A stretch of DNA of 64,000 nt. Origin: Bacillota bacterium. GTDB lineage: Bacteria > Bacillota_E > JAJZYS01 > JAJYTV01. Under the pieces are notes generated by a model, which had not been told where the DNA came from, searched no databases, and saw only the letters and a list, made by a program, of their open reading frames with translations. Where the stretch lies: assembly GCA_021845645.1 (NCBI GenBank), contig JAJZVM010000003.1, positions 1-64,000 of the forward strand, in the 5' to 3' direction. Shown one piece after another: positions 47,151 to 55,955 of the stretch. The translations under genes and the position numbers were made by a program. How positions within the stretch are numbered: position 1 is the first letter of the stretch; each line of letters begins with the position of its first letter.

Positions 47151-48326
47151 ATGGGCATAGCCGAGGTTCTGCAGGAACAGCGCAAGACGCTTGGCCTGAC
47201 CATCAGTGAAGCAGCACGGCTCGGCGGTATGCCTCGGGCTTACCTGTCTATGATCGAAGCCGGAAAGCGGGCGCCGAGCCCCCAGACGATCGTGCGGCTT
47301 ATGCCCGCGCTCAACATCCCGACGGCAAAATGGCTTCCCGCTTATCTTGGTGAGGAGACGCGATGCCAACACCTTATGCGCTTGGCGAATCTCTTCTTCG
47401 GTGAGGGATCATACGATGCAGCCCGCGAAGTTCTACGGCGGGCTTACTTCGTCAGTCGCAACGAGCAGGATGGACGCTACAATACGGAGATCTACCATCT
47501 GCTTGGTAAGGTGTACTATGCTAAGGGGCTTTACCCGCGTGCATTACGGTGGCTCCGTTTGCTAGATAGAGCGACGAGACACTTCCCAGAGCCTCAGATG
47601 CAGGCGGTTGCGACGTACAACCTTGCGCAGGTCCTTGCCAAAGTGGGCCAACGCGTAGACGCGTTGCGTAAGTTCGACGAAGCCGACGAAAGGTTCGTCC
47701 GACTGCGTCAATGGTTTCAAGTGGGTCGCGTGGCCCTCGGTAAGGCTAACATGCTGTTGGCGATGCACGCTTACCCTGAAGCCTATGAAGCCTATCGCAG
47801 GGCATCCTACTTCCTTCGGAGCAAGGAGTATTACGGCGATGCAAGGCTGGGAGAGGCTATTACCACCGCAATGCTGCAGGGCCCTGCAGCGGCGATCCCT
47901 TTGCTACAGGCCGTTGCCGACGGCCCAAACCTTCACGCTCTCATCCACGCAAAGGCGCGCGTGAATCTTGCGGCAGCCCTGCGCCAAACGGGACAATACA
48001 CGCCCGCTCTTCAGGAGATTGAAAAAGGCCTTGCCCTAAGGGAGCACGTGCCTGTTTCCCTTCAGGCTGGTTTGTTCGCCGAAGCTACGCTTTGCCATTT
48101 GTTGCTCATAGATAAACCCAGTGCTCTGCGAAGTTTCGCGGAGTATAAGTCTCTAAATGGTCCCAAGGACAGCGAGGACATTGCGGCCATGCGTATCGTG
48201 TCCGGCATTCTTGGGGTTGCGCCGCCCGAGGACCAAATCCCAGAGGCAATCGAAGATGATTACGAGCAGCGCCTCAAAGCAGCTCTTCAGATCCTACAAG
48301 CTTCCATCGGATCCGGGGGGGCGTAA
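47151..48326 (+). CDS. XRE-family HTH regulator with TPR domain (copy 3)
   Basis: The 391-residue protein has the HTH at residues 3-42 (LQEQRKTLGLTISEAARLGG, PRAYLSMIEAGKRAP). TPR-like repeats run to about 350 (LFFGEGSYDAAREVLRRAYF, YYAKGLYPRALRWLRLL, LRQTGQYTPALQEIEKGL). It is closer to copy 1 than to copy 2 by eye. The start at 47151 is chosen by alignment with the other two; an ATG at 47145 is also in frame. It is the regulator directly divergent from the two peptide genes and is the best candidate receptor for them. Confidence 0.9.
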   Translation: MGIAEVLQEQRKTLGLTISEAARLGGMPRAYLSMIEAGKRAPSPQTIVRLMPALNIPTAKWLPAYLGEETRCQHLMRLANLFFGEGSYDAAREVLRRAYFVSRNEQDGRYNTEIYHLLGKVYYAKGLYPRALRWLRLLDRATRHFPEPQMQAVATYNLAQVLAKVGQRVDALRKFDEADERFVRLRQWFQVGRVALGKANMLLAMHAYPEAYEAYRRASYFLRSKEYYGDARLGEAITTAMLQGPAAAIPLLQAVADGPNLHALIHAKARVNLAAALRQTGQYTPALQEIEKGLALREHVPVSLQAGLFAEATLCHLLLIDKPSALRSFAEYKSLNGPKDSEDIAAMRIVSGILGVAPPEDQIPEAIEDDYEQRLKAALQILQASIGSGGA

Positions 48327-48335
48327 CTCGTTTGT

Positions 48336-48377
48336 ACCTTGGCGGGGCTTCCTCGGGCTAAAGCGTGGCCCCAAGGT
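48336..48377 (+). terminator. Imperfect hairpin after XRE copy 3
   Basis: ACCTTGG then GGGGC at 48336-48348 can pair with GCCCCAAGGT ending at 48377, with a small bulge and a long loop. It lies just past the XRE stop at 48326 and before the coxD-like gene. A weak terminator at best. Confidence 0.3.
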
Positions 48378-48442
48378 GGTTGCGGATCGCCTGTGCTACC
48401 ATCGAAGTACCGGGAACCGCCCGGTGAACGGAGAGGACCGCC

Positions 48443-49333
48443 ATCCATCCGCAAATTGAAGCCATCGCGGCGGCCCTGCGCCAGGAGGGCTATATCGCCG
48501 ATCGTGCCCTGGCCACATCACTCCATCTCATGCTCGCCCTGGACCAGCCGCTGCTGGTGGAAGGGCCTGCGGGTGTCGGCAAGACCGAGCTCGCCAAGGT
48601 GATGGCGCAGCACCTCGGCACGCGTCTCATCCGGCTGCAGTGCTACGAAGGGCTCGATGCGGCGGCCGCCCTGTACGAATGGGATTACCCGCGCCAATTG
48701 CTGCGCATCCGCCTGGCCGAGGCTGCCAAGGGCGACCTCTCTGGTCTTGAGCACGGCCTCTTCACGCGCGAGTTCCTGCTCGAGCGGCCGCTCCTGCAGG
48801 CGATCACGGCGCCGCCGCCTGCTCCCGTGCTGCTGATCGATGAAGTCGACCGCGCCGACGAGGAGTTCGAGGCTTTCCTCCTCGAGCTGCTTGGCGAGTT
48901 CCAGGTGACGATCCCGGAACTCGGTACCCTGCGGGCGGCTGAGCGGCCGAAGGTCGTCCTCACGTCGAATCGCACCCGCGAGCTATCGGATGCGCTGCGT
49001 CGGCGCTGCCTCTACCACTGGATCGACTACCCGGATCCCGTGCGCGAGGCGGAGATCCTCGCCGCGCGCCTGCCCAAGATCGACAGGCGCCTCGCGGAGG
49101 AGATCGCCCGCTTCATGCAGCGGCTGCGGCAACTGCCGCTCGGCAGGGCGCCCGGTGTCGCCGAGAGTCTGGACTGGGCGCGGGCCCTGCTGGCACTCGG
49201 CCAGTGGGAACTGAACGCCGAGTCCTGCGCTGAGAGTTTCCCCGCCGTACTCAAGGATCGCGGAGATCTCGAGCTGGCCCTCGCGGAACTGCCGTCCCTG
49301 CTGGGCACGGGGCAAGGTGGGACTCCCCGGTGA
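48443..49333 (+). CDS. coxD: MoxR-type AAA ATPase (CoxD-like)
   Basis: The AAA+ ATPase has Walker A VEGPAGVGKTELAKVMA, Walker B VLLIDEVDRADEEFEAFLLE and the MoxR arginine-finger region LTSNRTRELSDALRRRCLYH. CoxD-type MoxR ATPases with a VWA partner (CoxE) mature the active site of CO-dehydrogenase-type molybdoenzymes. The first ATG, 48530, would remove a normally conserved N-terminal helix; the open frame upstream (HPQIEAIAAALRQEGYIADR) looks like protein and contains no ATG, GTG or TTG. I therefore list ATC at 48443, preceded by GGAGAGGA, giving 296 residues. It overlaps coxE by four bases. Confidence 0.85.
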   Translation: MHPQIEAIAAALRQEGYIADRALATSLHLMLALDQPLLVEGPAGVGKTELAKVMAQHLGTRLIRLQCYEGLDAAAALYEWDYPRQLLRIRLAEAAKGDLSGLEHGLFTREFLLERPLLQAITAPPPAPVLLIDEVDRADEEFEAFLLELLGEFQVTIPELGTLRAAERPKVVLTSNRTRELSDALRRRCLYHWIDYPDPVREAEILAARLPKIDRRLAEEIARFMQRLRQLPLGRAPGVAESLDWARALLALGQWELNAESCAESFPAVLKDRGDLELALAELPSLLGTGQGGTPR

Positions 49334-50469
49334 AGGCGCAGGGCGCGGCGCTGCGGCAGAGGGTGACCGCGCTCGGCGGGGCGCTCAGGGAGCTTGGCCT
49401 GCCGGTGGGGATCGATGCCCAGGCTTTGGCCCTGTCCGCCTTGTCCCATGTCGGGCTCGCGGACGGCGAAGACGTCCGCCTGAGCCTGAGAGCGGTCTAT
49501 GCGCGCTCGCGGTCCGCACAGCACGTATTCGACGAGATCTATCCCCGCTGGTTGCGCGGCGAGCGGCTGAAGCCAGAGCCGGAACCTCAAAGTCCCGGGG
49601 GCGACGGCCCGCAGGCGGAGACGGAAGACGTCGCCGCGACATCGCGCCTGGCTGGAAGAGGCGCCGAGGGAGGCGGGGAGGAACGCGGCCCCCTGCCGTC
49701 GTCACGCTACAGCCCTGCCGCCGCGAAGGGGCAGGGTGGCGAAGCGGATCCTGGGCAGGTGGGCATGGCCGATGCCATGCGGGATGCAGCCATCTTTCTC
49801 TCCGCGCTCAGGTCGGGAGAAGGCAGGCGCCGGCGGCCCGGCCGCCGCGGCGACGTGGATCTGCGTCGAAGCCTGCGCGCCGCCCATGCGACGGCCGGCG
49901 AGGTCCTACTCCTGCGCAGGCGCCGCCGCCGACCACGGCCGCCAGGCGTCGTGCTCCTGTGCGATTTCAGCCGTTCCATGTCCGGTGACGCCGACGTGCT
50001 GCTGCGCATGGCGCACGCGCTCGTACGGCGCTCGAGCCGCACGGAGGTCTTCGCCTTCTCCACCGAGATCAGGCGCATCACAGCGAGCCTGCGGCGCAGG
50101 CAGGGCCCGAGGGCCTTGCAGGATCTCGGGTTCGCCTACGGGGGCGGTACCCGCATCGGCCTTGCGCTCGATCGCTTCGTGCGTGGCTGGGGCGCCCGTC
50201 TCCTCAGGGGGGACAGCGTCGTGCTCATCGTGTCCGATGGGCTCGACACAGGGGAGACCATCCTGCTGCGGGACACCATGGCGGCGATCCGCGCAGCGGC
50301 GCGCTCTGTCTTCTGGCTCAGCCCGCTCGCCGGAACCCCCGGCTATCAGCCGGTGCAGGGCGGCGTGCGCGCCGCCCTGCCCTACTGCGACGCGTTCGGC
50401 GACGCCCTTGATCCCTTCGCGCTGACCAAGCTCGTCCATCCGCCCAGGCAAGGGGGAAGTCCGTCATGA
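49330..50469 (+). CDS. coxE: VWA-domain maturation protein (CoxE-like)
   Basis: The 379-residue protein has an N-terminal helical region, a disordered charged middle (about 85-160) and a C-terminal von Willebrand A domain. The domain's metal site is in LLCDFSRSMSGDA (DxSxS, near 217), with GGGTRIGLAL later. This is the CoxE family, partner of the MoxR ATPase in inserting sulfur and copper or otherwise activating molybdenum hydroxylases. GTG start overlaps the coxD stop; the stop overlaps the xdhC-like start. Confidence 0.9.
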   Translation: MKAQGAALRQRVTALGGALRELGLPVGIDAQALALSALSHVGLADGEDVRLSLRAVYARSRSAQHVFDEIYPRWLRGERLKPEPEPQSPGGDGPQAETEDVAATSRLAGRGAEGGGEERGPLPSSRYSPAAAKGQGGEADPGQVGMADAMRDAAIFLSALRSGEGRRRRPGRRGDVDLRRSLRAAHATAGEVLLLRRRRRRPRPPGVVLLCDFSRSMSGDADVLLRMAHALVRRSSRTEVFAFSTEIRRITASLRRRQGPRALQDLGFAYGGGTRIGLALDRFVRGWGARLLRGDSVVLIVSDGLDTGETILLRDTMAAIRAAARSVFWLSPLAGTPGYQPVQGGVRAALPYCDAFGDALDPFALTKLVHPPRQGGSPS

Positions 50470-51521
50470 TGCAGCAGCAGGTGATCCGTGCGGCGCTCGA
50501 AGCCCTGCGCCGAGGCGCGGCCGGAGCGCTCGGCACCATCGTCTCCGTGGAGGGGTCCGCCTACCAGCGCGAGGGGGCGAGCGTCTACGTCGCGCCGGAC
50601 GGCGGTGTGCAAGGTCTCATCTCGGGCGGCTGCCTCGAGTCCGAGGTGGCGGGCGAGGCGCAGGACCTGCCGCGAGAGATGCCGCGCGTCCTGCGTTACG
50701 ACACGAGCGATGAGAGCATCTTCGGGTACGGCATGGGATGTCCGGGCGTGGTCGACGTGCTGCTCGAGAAGCTGCCGCCTGGCGACACGCCGCTCGGCCG
50801 CTTTCTCACGCGCGTCGCCGACGGCGTGCCGGCCGCGCGCGGCGTGCGCCTCGACTCCGCACGCCAGGGCGTGATGAGGGACATCGTCTACATTCCCGGC
50901 CGCGATGCGTTCGGCAGCCTCGGCGACGAGGAGCTCGACAGGGCGTTCGTCACCTTTGCGCAAGGACGCCTCGAGCAGGCAAGGGTGCCGGAAGGAAAGC
51001 GCCTCGCAGACATGCCCGGTACGGGTGACGTCTTTGCCTGGGTCGTACCGGCGGAAGCGGAATGCATGATCTTCGGCGCGACCGACGACGCCCTGCCGCT
51101 CTGCCGGATCGCGCAGGAAACCGGCCTCAAGGTGCGCGTGGTGGATCCTCGTCCGCACCTGGCCACGCCTGAGCGCTTCCCCAACGCCGAAGTGAACTGT
51201 CTTCCGCTGCGTGACTACCCGCAGCTCGAGGAGCTCGGTGCGCAGAGCTATGTCGTGGTGATGGGCCACCAGGTGGAACGGGATCTCGCGGCGCTACGCC
51301 TGGCGCTGCAGGCCCCCGTGCCCTACATCGGTCTTTTGAGCTCCCAGGGCAGGCGTGACAGCATGCTGGCCCACCTGCGGGCGGACGGGCTTGTCGGCAC
51401 AGCGGATCCGCCCCACCTGCAGTCTCCTGCGGGCCTTTGGATCGGAGCGCGCACTCCTGAGGAGATTGCGCTCAGCATCGTCGCCGAGATCTGCAGCGTG
51501 CGTCGTCAGGCTGCGCGGTGA
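50466..51521 (+). CDS. XdhC/CoxF-family molybdoenzyme maturation protein
   Basis: The 351-residue protein has the N-terminal XdhC/CoxI domain (TIVSVEGSAYQREGA, LISGGCLESEV, FGYGMGCPGVVDVLLEKL) and a C-terminal Rossmann domain (ECMIFGATDDALPLCRIAQ, VVMGHQVERDLAAL, YIGLLSSQGRRDSML). XdhC-type proteins bind molybdenum cofactor, help sulfurate it and hand it to the enzyme. Overlaps with coxE and mocA show a tight coxD-coxE-xdhC-mocA operon. Confidence 0.92.
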   Translation: MMQQQVIRAALEALRRGAAGALGTIVSVEGSAYQREGASVYVAPDGGVQGLISGGCLESEVAGEAQDLPREMPRVLRYDTSDESIFGYGMGCPGVVDVLLEKLPPGDTPLGRFLTRVADGVPAARGVRLDSARQGVMRDIVYIPGRDAFGSLGDEELDRAFVTFAQGRLEQARVPEGKRLADMPGTGDVFAWVVPAEAECMIFGATDDALPLCRIAQETGLKVRVVDPRPHLATPERFPNAEVNCLPLRDYPQLEELGAQSYVVVMGHQVERDLAALRLALQAPVPYIGLLSSQGRRDSMLAHLRADGLVGTADPPHLQSPAGLWIGARTPEEIALSIVAEICSVRRQAAR

Positions 51522-52381
51522 GCGTGAGTGCCGCGCTGCTCGCGGCGGGAGGCGGGAGCCGATTCGGGGCGCCGAAGCTTCTCCTGCCCGCGGGGCCGGG
51601 CGAGGTGCTCCTGAGCCGTGCCGCACGTCTGGCGCTCGCAGTCGCGGAGCAGGTCCTCTGCATCCTGCCCGAGGATGCCGCCCTCCATCGTGCGGCCCTG
51701 GCAGGACTGGCGGGCGATCGCCTCGCGCTCGTCGAGAACCCTGACGCGGCCCGCGGCATGGGCACCTCTCTGGCGCTTGCGGCCAAGACCTGCCTGCAGC
51801 GCGGCCTGGGCGGCGGGGGTCTGCTCGTCCTGCCAGCGGACCTGCCGACCGTCGACGGTCCCTTCCTCCACCGGCTGATCGCCGCGTTCGGGGACGTGGA
51901 CAGATGTGACGCGGCCGCGGTCCAAGATCGTGACGGCCGCCTCCAGGCGCCCGCCGTCCTTGGCCCGGACCTCATGGCGGAACTCGTCTCGCTGCAGGCG
52001 GACGAGGGTGCGCGCGCCTTCCTGCGTCGTCCTGGCGCGAAGGTCGTCGCCGTGGCATTCGAGGGGGAACTCGAGGATATCGACGACATCGACGCCTACC
52101 GGCGGCTCGCACGGCGCCTTGGCTGGGACCGGGAGGAGGCGCCTGTGGTCTCCTGGCTTGACGCATGGCCGCCGCGGGCAGATCCCTCGGCCGGGGGATG
52201 GCGGATCGGTGCGACGCTGGCCGTGCCCGTGCCGGGTCACGGCGCTGGCCTGTCGGGCTACGCCGGCCAGCGGTTGCCGGATGGGGTCGTGCGGGTACTA
52301 TGCAGCGGGGAGAAAGCTGAAGATCGCCTACAGCTCCTGCGAACGGCGGCCCTCCTGTCGTTGCGCGACGAAAGCCGGTGA
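51518..52381 (+). CDS. mocA: Molybdenum cofactor cytidylyltransferase (MocA-like) with extra C-terminal domain
   Basis: The first 200 residues are a MobA/MocA nucleotidyltransferase: LLAAGGGSRFGAPKLLLP (NTP loop), LVLPADLPTVDGPFL (metal-binding DLP) and EDIDDIDAY at the domain end. MocA converts molybdopterin to the cytosine dinucleotide form used by CO-dehydrogenase-type enzymes. About 80 further residues (from WDREEAPVVSWLDAW to the end) are not part of the usual MocA and match nothing I know. The GTG start overlaps the xdhC stop. Confidence 0.88.
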   Translation: MSVSAALLAAGGGSRFGAPKLLLPAGPGEVLLSRAARLALAVAEQVLCILPEDAALHRAALAGLAGDRLALVENPDAARGMGTSLALAAKTCLQRGLGGGGLLVLPADLPTVDGPFLHRLIAAFGDVDRCDAAAVQDRDGRLQAPAVLGPDLMAELVSLQADEGARAFLRRPGAKVVAVAFEGELEDIDDIDAYRRLARRLGWDREEAPVVSWLDAWPPRADPSAGGWRIGATLAVPVPGHGAGLSGYAGQRLPDGVVRVLCSGEKAEDRLQLLRTAALLSLRDESR

Positions 52382-52397
52382 AATGCGCCGCCGCATC

Positions 52398-52426
52398 TTT
52401 TCAGCCCGCACGGTGGCTGGTACGCT
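52398..52426 (+). promoter_or_regulatory. Candidate hpt-guaA promoter
   Basis: TTTTCA (52398-52403) and TACGCT (52421-52426) are 17 bases apart, and TGG before the second makes an extended -10 (TGGTACGCT). The word TGGTAYGCTGC also occurs upstream of guaB at 32411-32421. Confidence 0.4.
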
Positions 52427-52492
52427 GCAAGAAAGGGACTTGCCGGTCGCGCGGCACAGGCTCTGGTGTTTTTGCTTTATCCGGAAGGAGTG

Positions 52493-53068
52493 ATGAGCCG
52501 GCCCGGGAGTGCTCCCGGTGCGGCGGACATGGACGAAGTGGAGCGGGTCCTACTGCGGCGTGAGGCCATTGCGAAGCGGGTGCAGGAACTTGGCGCAGAG
52601 ATCTCGGAGGGCCTCAGCGGCGATCAGCCGCTGCTCGCCGTCTCGATCCTGCGCGGCGCTGTGATCTTCGCAGCCGACCTGGTGCGCGAGATCAAGGGCA
52701 TGGTGGAGATGGACTTCATGGCCGTCTCGTCCTACGGCAGCGGTTCGGTCTCGTCGGGTGCGGTGCGCGTGCTGAAGGATCTCGACGAGTCGATCGAGGG
52801 CCGCGACGTGCTGATCGTGGAGGACATCATCGATACCGGCCGCACGTTGAACTTCCTGCTGCAGAACCTCAGGGCCCGCAAGCCTCGCTCCATCCAGATC
52901 TGCACCTTGCTCGACAAGGTCGACCGGCGCGAGGTGGAGGTGCCGGTGGACTACGTGGGATTCCGCATTCCCGACACCTTCATCGTCGGCTACGGCCTCG
53001 ACTACGCCGGCCGCTACCGCAACCACCCGGAGCTCCTCGTGCTGCGCGCCGAGGCCGTTACGCCATGA
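52493..53068 (+). CDS. hpt: Hypoxanthine phosphoribosyltransferase
   Basis: The enzyme has the PRPP-binding loop [17 protein letters not shown] (near 105) and the substrate loop [20 protein letters not shown], typical of HPRT. It salvages hypoxanthine and guanine to IMP and GMP. The ATG at 52493 has AAGGAG only two bases away; a second ATG at 52529 ([14 protein letters not shown]) matches the usual family N-terminus better and may be the real start. A small perfect hairpin (CCGGGAG-TG-CTCCCGG, 52503-52518) lies between the two. The stop overlaps guaA. Confidence 0.93.
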   Translation: MSRPGSAPGAADMDEVERVLLRREAIAKRVQELGAEISEGLSGDQPLLAVSILRGAVIFAADLVREIKGMVEMDFMAVSSYGSGSVSSGAVRVLKDLDESIEGRDVLIVEDIIDTGRTLNFLLQNLRARKPRSIQICTLLDKVDRREVEVPVDYVGFRIPDTFIVGYGLDYAGRYRNHPELLVLRAEAVTP

Positions 53069-54594
53069 CAGAGCGCGTCCTGGTGCTGGATTTCGGCGCG
53101 CAGTATGCGCAGCTCATCGCGCGCCGCGTACGCGAACTTGGAGTCTACGCGGAGATCGTGCCGGCGTCCGCGCCATATGAGGCCATCATGGCCAAGGAGC
53201 CGGCCGCCCTGATCCTGAGCGGCGGCCCGGACAGCGTCTACCGCAGCGGCGCGCCGAAGATGGACGAGCGCCTGCTGGCGTCCGGCCTGCCGCAGCTCGG
53301 CATCTGCTACGGCATGCAGTACCTGGCCCACGCCCTTGGCGGCAGGGTCGATCCGGGAACGCCGGAGTACGGGCCTGCGGACGTGCGCCGGACCGACGTC
53401 GACGATCCCCTGATCGCCGGACTGCCCGAGCGCCTGCGCGTCTGGATGAGTCACGGCGACCGGGTGGAGAGCCTGCCGGACGGCTTCGCCCTCCTGCTGG
53501 CAAGCGAAGGCGCGCCGTGTGCCGCGATGGGCGACCGCAGCCGCGGCATCTACGCGGTGCAGTTCCACCCGGAAGTCGTGCACACCGAGCACGGCATGGA
53601 CATCCTGCGCAATTTCCTCTACGACATAGCCGGGCTCCACGGCGGCTGGGACATGGGTTCGTTCCTGGAGCGCGAGGTGGCGCGCATCCACGCCGAGGTG
53701 GGCGACGGATCTGCGCTCGTCGCCCTTTCCGGCGGCGTCGACTCGGCCGTCGCCGCGGCCATCGTGCACCGGGCCCTCGGCGACAGGCTTACCGCGGTCT
53801 TCGTGGACCACGGCTTCCTGAGGGCCGGCGAGGCCGAGGAGGTGGAGCGTGCCTTCACCGAGCGCGTGCCGCTGCGCTTCATCCACGTGCGTGCGCAAGA
53901 GCGATTCCTAGAGGCGCTGCGCGGCGTGGTCGATCCCGAGGAGAAGCGCAAGCGCATCGGCAACCTCTTCATCCGTGTCTTCGAGGAGGAGGCCCAGAAG
54001 CTCGGTCCGATCGACTTCCTCGTCCAGGGCACGCTCTACCCCGACGTGATCGAGAGCGGCCCAGGCCAGGCAGCCGTGATCAAGAGCCACCACAACGTCG
54101 GCGGGTTGCCGGACGACCTTCGCTTCCGGCTGCTCGAGCCGCTGCGCGAGCTGTTCAAGGACGAGGTGCGGCGCCTGGGCCAGGAACTGGGCCTGCCCGC
54201 GAGTCTCGTACAGCGACAGCCGTTCCCTGGCCCTGGGCTTGCGATCCGCATGGTGGGGGAAGTGCAGGAGGAGCGCCTGGACCTCTTGCGCCGGGCAGAC
54301 ATGGTCGTCCGCCGCGAGATCGAGGCTTCGGGACTGGCAGGGGAGCTGTGGCAGTGGTTCGCCGTTCTGCCCGGCGTGCGCACGGTCGGTGTGATGGGAG
54401 ACCATCGCACGTACGGCGAGGCCGTCGTCGTGCGCGCCGTCACGTCCGACGACGGCATGACGGCGGACTGGGCGAAGATCGATCCCAGGGTGCTCCAGCG
54501 GATCGCGTCCGCGGTCGTCAGCGAGGTGCCTGGCATCAACCGGGTACTCTACGACATCACGTCAAAGCCTCCCGGAACGATCGAGTGGGAATGA
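53065..54594 (+). CDS. guaA: GMP synthase (glutamine-hydrolysing)
   Basis: The 509-residue two-domain enzyme has the class-I amidotransferase triad (Cys in GICYGMQYL near 80, His-Glu in [13 protein letters not shown] near 168) and the ATP-pyrophosphatase P-loop [12 protein letters not shown] near 220. The dimerisation domain ends KPPGTIEWE. It makes GMP from XMP, following guaB. It forms a two-gene unit with hpt and is closed by a strong terminator. Confidence 0.97.
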   Translation: MTERVLVLDFGAQYAQLIARRVRELGVYAEIVPASAPYEAIMAKEPAALILSGGPDSVYRSGAPKMDERLLASGLPQLGICYGMQYLAHALGGRVDPGTPEYGPADVRRTDVDDPLIAGLPERLRVWMSHGDRVESLPDGFALLLASEGAPCAAMGDRSRGIYAVQFHPEVVHTEHGMDILRNFLYDIAGLHGGWDMGSFLEREVARIHAEVGDGSALVALSGGVDSAVAAAIVHRALGDRLTAVFVDHGFLRAGEAEEVERAFTERVPLRFIHVRAQERFLEALRGVVDPEEKRKRIGNLFIRVFEEEAQKLGPIDFLVQGTLYPDVIESGPGQAAVIKSHHNVGGLPDDLRFRLLEPLRELFKDEVRRLGQELGLPASLVQRQPFPGPGLAIRMVGEVQEERLDLLRRADMVVRREIEASGLAGELWQWFAVLPGVRTVGVMGDHRTYGEAVVVRAVTSDDGMTADWAKIDPRVLQRIASAVVSEVPGINRVLYDITSKPPGTIEWE

Positions 54595-54595
54595 C

Positions 54596-54626
54596 GCGAA
54601 ACTCCCGCCGCCGGCGGGAGTTTCGC
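54596..54626 (+). terminator. Terminator after guaA
   Basis: GCGAAACTCCCGCC (54596-54609) pairs perfectly with GGCGGGAGTTTCGC (54613-54626) around a 3-base loop, two bases past the guaA stop. No long U-tract follows. Confidence 0.75.
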
Positions 54627-54721
54627 TGTAGTCGGCACCGATGCCGGGCACGCGGCAGCGACGGTGGGCACCCGAACCGCGACTGCGCGCGCCGTGCGTC
54701 GGGCAAGGCGAGGGATGACAC

Positions 54722-55600
54722 GTGAAGCTCAAGGATATCGTCATGCTCGGCGGCCTGGCCGCCATCTGGGGAAGTTCGTTCCTGTTCATCAAGATCGGTG
54801 CCATGGCGCTTGGCCCCGCCGTGCTGATCGAGCTGCGCGTGCTGCTCGCCACCTTGGCGCTGCTCGTGTTCGCCTACGTGAGACGCCACCGGGTGCGTAT
54901 CCTGCACCGGTGGTGGCAGTACCTCGTGCTCGGGGCGACCAACGCCGCCATCCCGTTTACGCTGATCGCAACCGCGGAACTGCGCCTGGACTCCGGGCTC
55001 GCGGCGATTCTCAACGCGACGACGCCGATGTTCACCGCCATCGTGGCGTGGCTCTGGACGAAGGATCCCTTCACACCAGGCAAGCTCGCGGGCGTCCTGC
55101 TCGGCATCGTCGGCGTCGGGGTGTTGGTGGGCGGATCCGGCAGCCACGGCGCTGGACTCTGGCTCCCCGCCGGCTTCTCCCTGCTGGCGGCGCTGGCCTA
55201 CGGGGTGGCTGGCGTCTTCTCCGCGCGTCATTTCCATGGCGAGACGCCGCTCGACATGGCGATCGGCCAGCAGCTAGCAGCCACGCTCGTGCTGCTACCC
55301 GTCAGCCTGCTGACATGGCGGTACGTCGAGCCTTCCGGCACCGTCGTCTTCGCCGTGCTGACGCTGGCCGTCGTCTGCACGGCGGCCGCCTATCTCCTGT
55401 ATTTCGCGCTCATTCACAGCGTCGGGGCCCTGCGCACGCTCACCGTGACCTTCCTCGTGCCGGTGTTCGCCGTGGTATGGGGCGCGGTGTTCCTAGGTGA
55501 AGCGATCTCGTGGCGCACGGTGGTGGGGCTCGCGGTCATCCTGTCGAGCGTCGCGCTGGTGGTGCGCAGGGGCAGAAGGGCAGAGGTCGCCGGACGGTAG
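54722..55600 (+). CDS. EamA-type (DMT superfamily) transporter
   Basis: The 292-residue membrane protein has ten hydrophobic segments in two EamA repeats, with the typical GGLAAIWGSSFLFIKIG start and a late LRTLTVTFLVPVFAVVWGA followed by FLGEAISWRTVVGLAVIL. These proteins export or import small metabolites such as amino acids, nucleosides or drugs. The GTG start follows GAGGGATG. It stands alone between terminators, so the neighbours give no hint about substrate. Confidence 0.9.
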   Translation: MKLKDIVMLGGLAAIWGSSFLFIKIGAMALGPAVLIELRVLLATLALLVFAYVRRHRVRILHRWWQYLVLGATNAAIPFTLIATAELRLDSGLAAILNATTPMFTAIVAWLWTKDPFTPGKLAGVLLGIVGVGVLVGGSGSHGAGLWLPAGFSLLAALAYGVAGVFSARHFHGETPLDMAIGQQLAATLVLLPVSLLTWRYVEPSGTVVFAVLTLAVVCTAAAYLLYFALIHSVGALRTLTVTFLVPVFAVVWGAVFLGEAISWRTVVGLAVILSSVALVVRRGRRAEVAGR

Positions 55601-55629
55601 GCTGTCGCTGATCCGCGCATGGCGACGCT

Positions 55630-55735
55630 GTCCGACGACGGAGCGTCGGACCGTCGGCTGTAGTTCTCCGCGTGGACGCGGCCGGTCGGACACAGGACCG
55701 ACGTGGGAACCTGGACGCCGCCACCTGGCGGCGTC
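55630..55735. other. Four consecutive perfect hairpins in a gene-free leader
   Basis: The gap 55601-55955 has no convincing gene. Within it four perfect inverted repeats follow each other: 55630-55651 (8-bp arms), 55668-55681 (6-bp), 55685-55702 (5-bp) and 55714-55735 (GACGCCGCC/GGCGGCGTC, 9-bp). The last may terminate the eamA transcript. Together they could form a structured leader or small RNA upstream of the Cys-rich genes. Chance is possible in GC-rich DNA. Confidence 0.35.
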
Positions 55736-55955
55736 TCTGTGTCGACGCAGCGACGCCGCGATCGTCCGCTCGACCGAGCCTGAAGAGCTGGACGGTACGG
55801 CATGTGCATGTGCAGCGCAGGATCGCCGGAGCATGACGCGCGTGGCCGCGAAGCAGGAGCCGGGTGCAGGCCTGAGCCTTCGTAGGCTCCACACCAGCAC
55901 GACGGGCAGCTTTGCGACATAAGCATGCGTCAGAAAGGTGCTGGAGGTGACGTGC

